Shown piece by piece: positions 61,857 to 64,000 of a stretch of 64,000 bases of DNA (positions are counted from its first letter, which is position 1; every line of letters begins with the position of its first letter). Below the pieces are notes generated by a model, which made no database searches, had not been told where the DNA came from, and was given only the letters and a program-made list of their open reading frames with translations. The stretch lies in the NCBI GenBank assembly GCA_015060005.1, contig SUZI01000001.1, positions 434,001 through 498,000 of the forward strand, in the 5' to 3' direction. Made by a program: the position numbers and the translations under genes. The stretch is from Rikenellaceae bacterium. Its GTDB lineage: Bacteria; Bacteroidota; Bacteroidia; Bacteroidales; Rikenellaceae.

Positions 61857-62138
61857 CCTCACAATGTTTGATAATTTGGTGGCAAAGATAACTAATTGGC
61901 TCACAACTACCAAATTAAAAAAAATCAATTTTTCGCTCTCTTTTGGTTTTCCGCCACTAAGTATAAATACCTATTTACCCCCACGTGTCCATCAAAATTG
62001 GCTCTAAAGAGGATGTCATTGGAGAAAAATTACTATCTTTGCTTGGTTAAAATGGCGGAATCAGACTCCGCTATGGATAAATACGACTCTTCGCCGAGAG
62101 TTAGGTCAATAGAACAGAAACACTAAATTATAAACACT

Positions 62139-63410
62139 ATGGTTGATATTTTCGAGAGATTAGAGAAGAATTCTGGTGGTCCGATTGGTCAGTATATGCA
62201 GTTGGTACACGGCTATTTTGCTTTCCCAAAGTTGGAGGGTGAGTTGGGACCTCATATGCGTTTCCGCGGTAAGATGATGCTCAACTGGAGCTTGAACAAC
62301 TATCTTGGCTTGGCTAACCACCCCGAGGTACGTAAGGCTGACGCAGCAGGTGCTGCAGAGTTCGGTATGGCAGCCCCTATGGGTGCACGTATGATGAGTG
62401 GTCAGACCAAGTATCACGAGCAGCTGGAGCGTGAGTTGGCAGAGTTCGTAGGTAAGGAGGATGCCTTCCTGTTGAACTTCGGTTACCAGGGTATGATTTC
62501 GATTATCGACTGTCTGCTCACCCCACGCGACGTTGTCGTTTACGATGCTGAGTGCCACGCTTGTATCATCGACGGTCTGCGTATGCACAAGGGTAAGCGT
62601 TTCGTTTACGGTCATAACGACGAGGCTTCGTTGCGTCTGCAGCTCAAGCACGCTACAGAGCTCGCCGAGGAGCAGCGTGGTGGCGTATTGGTTATCACCG
62701 AGGGTGTATTCGGTATGAAGGGCGACTTGGGCTTCTTGGATGTTATCGTGAAGGCAAAGAAGGACTTCAACTTCCGTCTGCTCGTTGACGATGCTCACGG
62801 TTTCGGTACTATGGGTCCTGGTGGTCGTGGTACAGCGGCTCACTTCGGCGTTATCGAGGGTGTGGACGTGTTGTTCAACACCTTTGCCAAGTCTATGGCA
62901 GGTATCGGTGCTTTCGTGAGTGGTCCACGTTGGTTGATTAACCTCTTCCGCTACAATATGCGTTCACAGCTCTACGCTAAGTCATTGCCAATGCCTATGG
63001 TTATCGGTGCATTGAAGCGTCTGGAGCTCATCCGTAACCACCCTGAGTACCAGGAGAAGTTGTGGGAGATTACACGTGCTATCCAGAGCGGTTTCAAGGA
63101 GAATGGCTTTGAGATTGGTGTAACACAGTCGCCTGTAACCCCTGTCTATATGAAGGGCGGTAACGAGGAGGGTACAAACCTTATCGTAGACCTTCGTGAG
63201 AACTATGGTATCTTCTGTTCAATTGTTATCTACCCTGTAATTCCTAAGGGCGAGATTATCTTGCGAATCATCCCTACTGCAGCTCACACTATGGAGGATG
63301 TGGAGCGTACCATCGCTGCATTTAAGGCAGTACGCGATAAGTTCGAGGCAGGTTACTACCGCTCGATGCCTATCCCAATGAAGGCTGACCCTGAGTTCAA
63401 GCTTCGATAA
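62139..63410 (+). CDS. spt: Serine palmitoyltransferase (alpha-oxoamine synthase family)
   Basis: NWSLNNYLGLANHPEVRKADAAGAAEFG...GARMMSGQTKYHEQLERELAEF; LLVDDAHGFGTMGPGGRGTAAHF; FNTFAKSMAGIGAFVSG. Confidence 0.92.
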   Translation: MVDIFERLEKNSGGPIGQYMQLVHGYFAFPKLEGELGPHMRFRGKMMLNWSLNNYLGLANHPEVRKADAAGAAEFGMAAPMGARMMSGQTKYHEQLERELAEFVGKEDAFLLNFGYQGMISIIDCLLTPRDVVVYDAECHACIIDGLRMHKGKRFVYGHNDEASLRLQLKHATELAEEQRGGVLVITEGVFGMKGDLGFLDVIVKAKKDFNFRLLVDDAHGFGTMGPGGRGTAAHFGVIEGVDVLFNTFAKSMAGIGAFVSGPRWLINLFRYNMRSQLYAKSLPMPMVIGALKRLELIRNHPEYQEKLWEITRAIQSGFKENGFEIGVTQSPVTPVYMKGGNEEGTNLIVDLRENYGIFCSIVIYPVIPKGEIILRIIPTAAHTMEDVERTIAAFKAVRDKFEAGYYRSMPIPMKADPEFKLR

Positions 63411-63436
63411 GAAGATATTACTCTAATTATAATTTT

Positions 63437-63465
63437 GGCGAGTCTTTCGAGGCTCGCCTTTTTTG
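63437..63465 (+). terminator. Terminator after spt
   Basis: GGCGAGtctttcgaggCTCGCCTTTTTT. Confidence 0.85.
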
Positions 63466-63504
63466 TACGGTTGTTGCAACGGATGTTCATAAACAAAAAG
63501 TATT

Positions 63505-64000
63505 ATGAAACGTAAACAACACAACCGTATGTTACTTCTCGCACTGACATTGTTATTTGGACTCTTCGCCTATGAGAGCGTAGGGCAGGAGATTGACCGC
63601 ACGCGAGTCGAGAAGTTTGATTTGCAGAGTTTTTTAGGTCGCTGGTATGAGATTGCTCGCCTCGACCACCGCTTTGAGCGAGGTATGACCGACGTGGTAG
63701 CCGAGTATAAGATGCTGCCCAACGGAAAGATTGAGGTCATCAATAGCGGCTTGAAGGATGGTAAACGCTCCGTAGCACGTGGCAAAGCCAAGCTCACCGA
63801 CACTCCCGCACACCTCCGCGTATCGTTCTTCTGGTTTTTCTATGCCGACTACAACATCTTGGCTATGGGCGATAGTGGCGAGTGGGCACTCATCGGCAGC
63901 CGTTCACCAAAGTATCTGTGGATTTTATCTCGCACACCCACCCTGCCCGAGGCTACGCTGCAACACATCGTTGCCATAGCCCACAAACGTGGCTACAACA
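63505..64000 (+). CDS. Lipocalin family protein (Blc-like), truncated by the window edge
   Basis: Read directly (not in ORF track): MKRKQHNRMLLLALTLLFGLFAYESVGQEIDRTRVEKFDLQSFLGRWYEIARLDHRFERGMTDVVAEYKMLPNGKIEVINSG...YADYNILAMGDSGEWALIGSRSPKYLWILSRTPTLPE. Confidence 0.93.
   Translation, partial: MKRKQHNRMLLLALTLLFGLFAYESVGQEIDRTRVEKFDLQSFLGRWYEIARLDHRFERGMTDVVAEYKMLPNGKIEVINSGLKDGKRSVARGKAKLTDTPAHLRVSFFWFFYADYNILAMGDSGEWALIGSRSPKYLWILSRTPTLPEATLQHIVAIAHKRGYN

Overview
This window looks like a Bacteroidales chromosome segment (Alistipes/Rikenellaceae-like is only an inference). Supporting signs are dense TAnnTTTG-type -7 boxes, TonB-dependent uptake and serine palmitoyltransferase. Most of it is ordinary core and housekeeping content: coaD, lpxD, ruvC, gcvT, dus, prfA, tatA/tatC, rpsO, pnp, deoC, rsgA, cvpA-like, prmA, xerD-like, fba, clpB and spt. 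Accessory content includes: (i) a cobalamin-riboswitch-controlled vitamin B12 capture operon (DUF4465 lipoprotein, second surface lipoprotein, BtuG-like beta-propeller, BtuB-like receptor); (ii) a TIM-barrel isomerase / Gfo-Idh-MocA / DUF1080 sugar module next to tatAC; (iii) GH2, GH78 and GH43 glycosidases; (iv) two related lamin-tail/CotH lipoproteins; (v) a two-component system divergent from a small plug-like secreted protein. No rRNA, tRNA, CRISPR array, prophage or intact transposase was recognised. The non-coding signals most worth follow-up are: a promoter-led, heavily base-paired region at about 38.89-39.18 kb; a dispersed intergenic repeat family (5 sites) whose core palindrome shows a compensatory change; an H-type-pseudoknot-like leader before rpsO; and a roughly 10-bp-phased direct-repeat array between the divergent promoters of the two-component system and the plug-like gene. 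All assignments come from reading the sequence and translated motifs; no database search was run.
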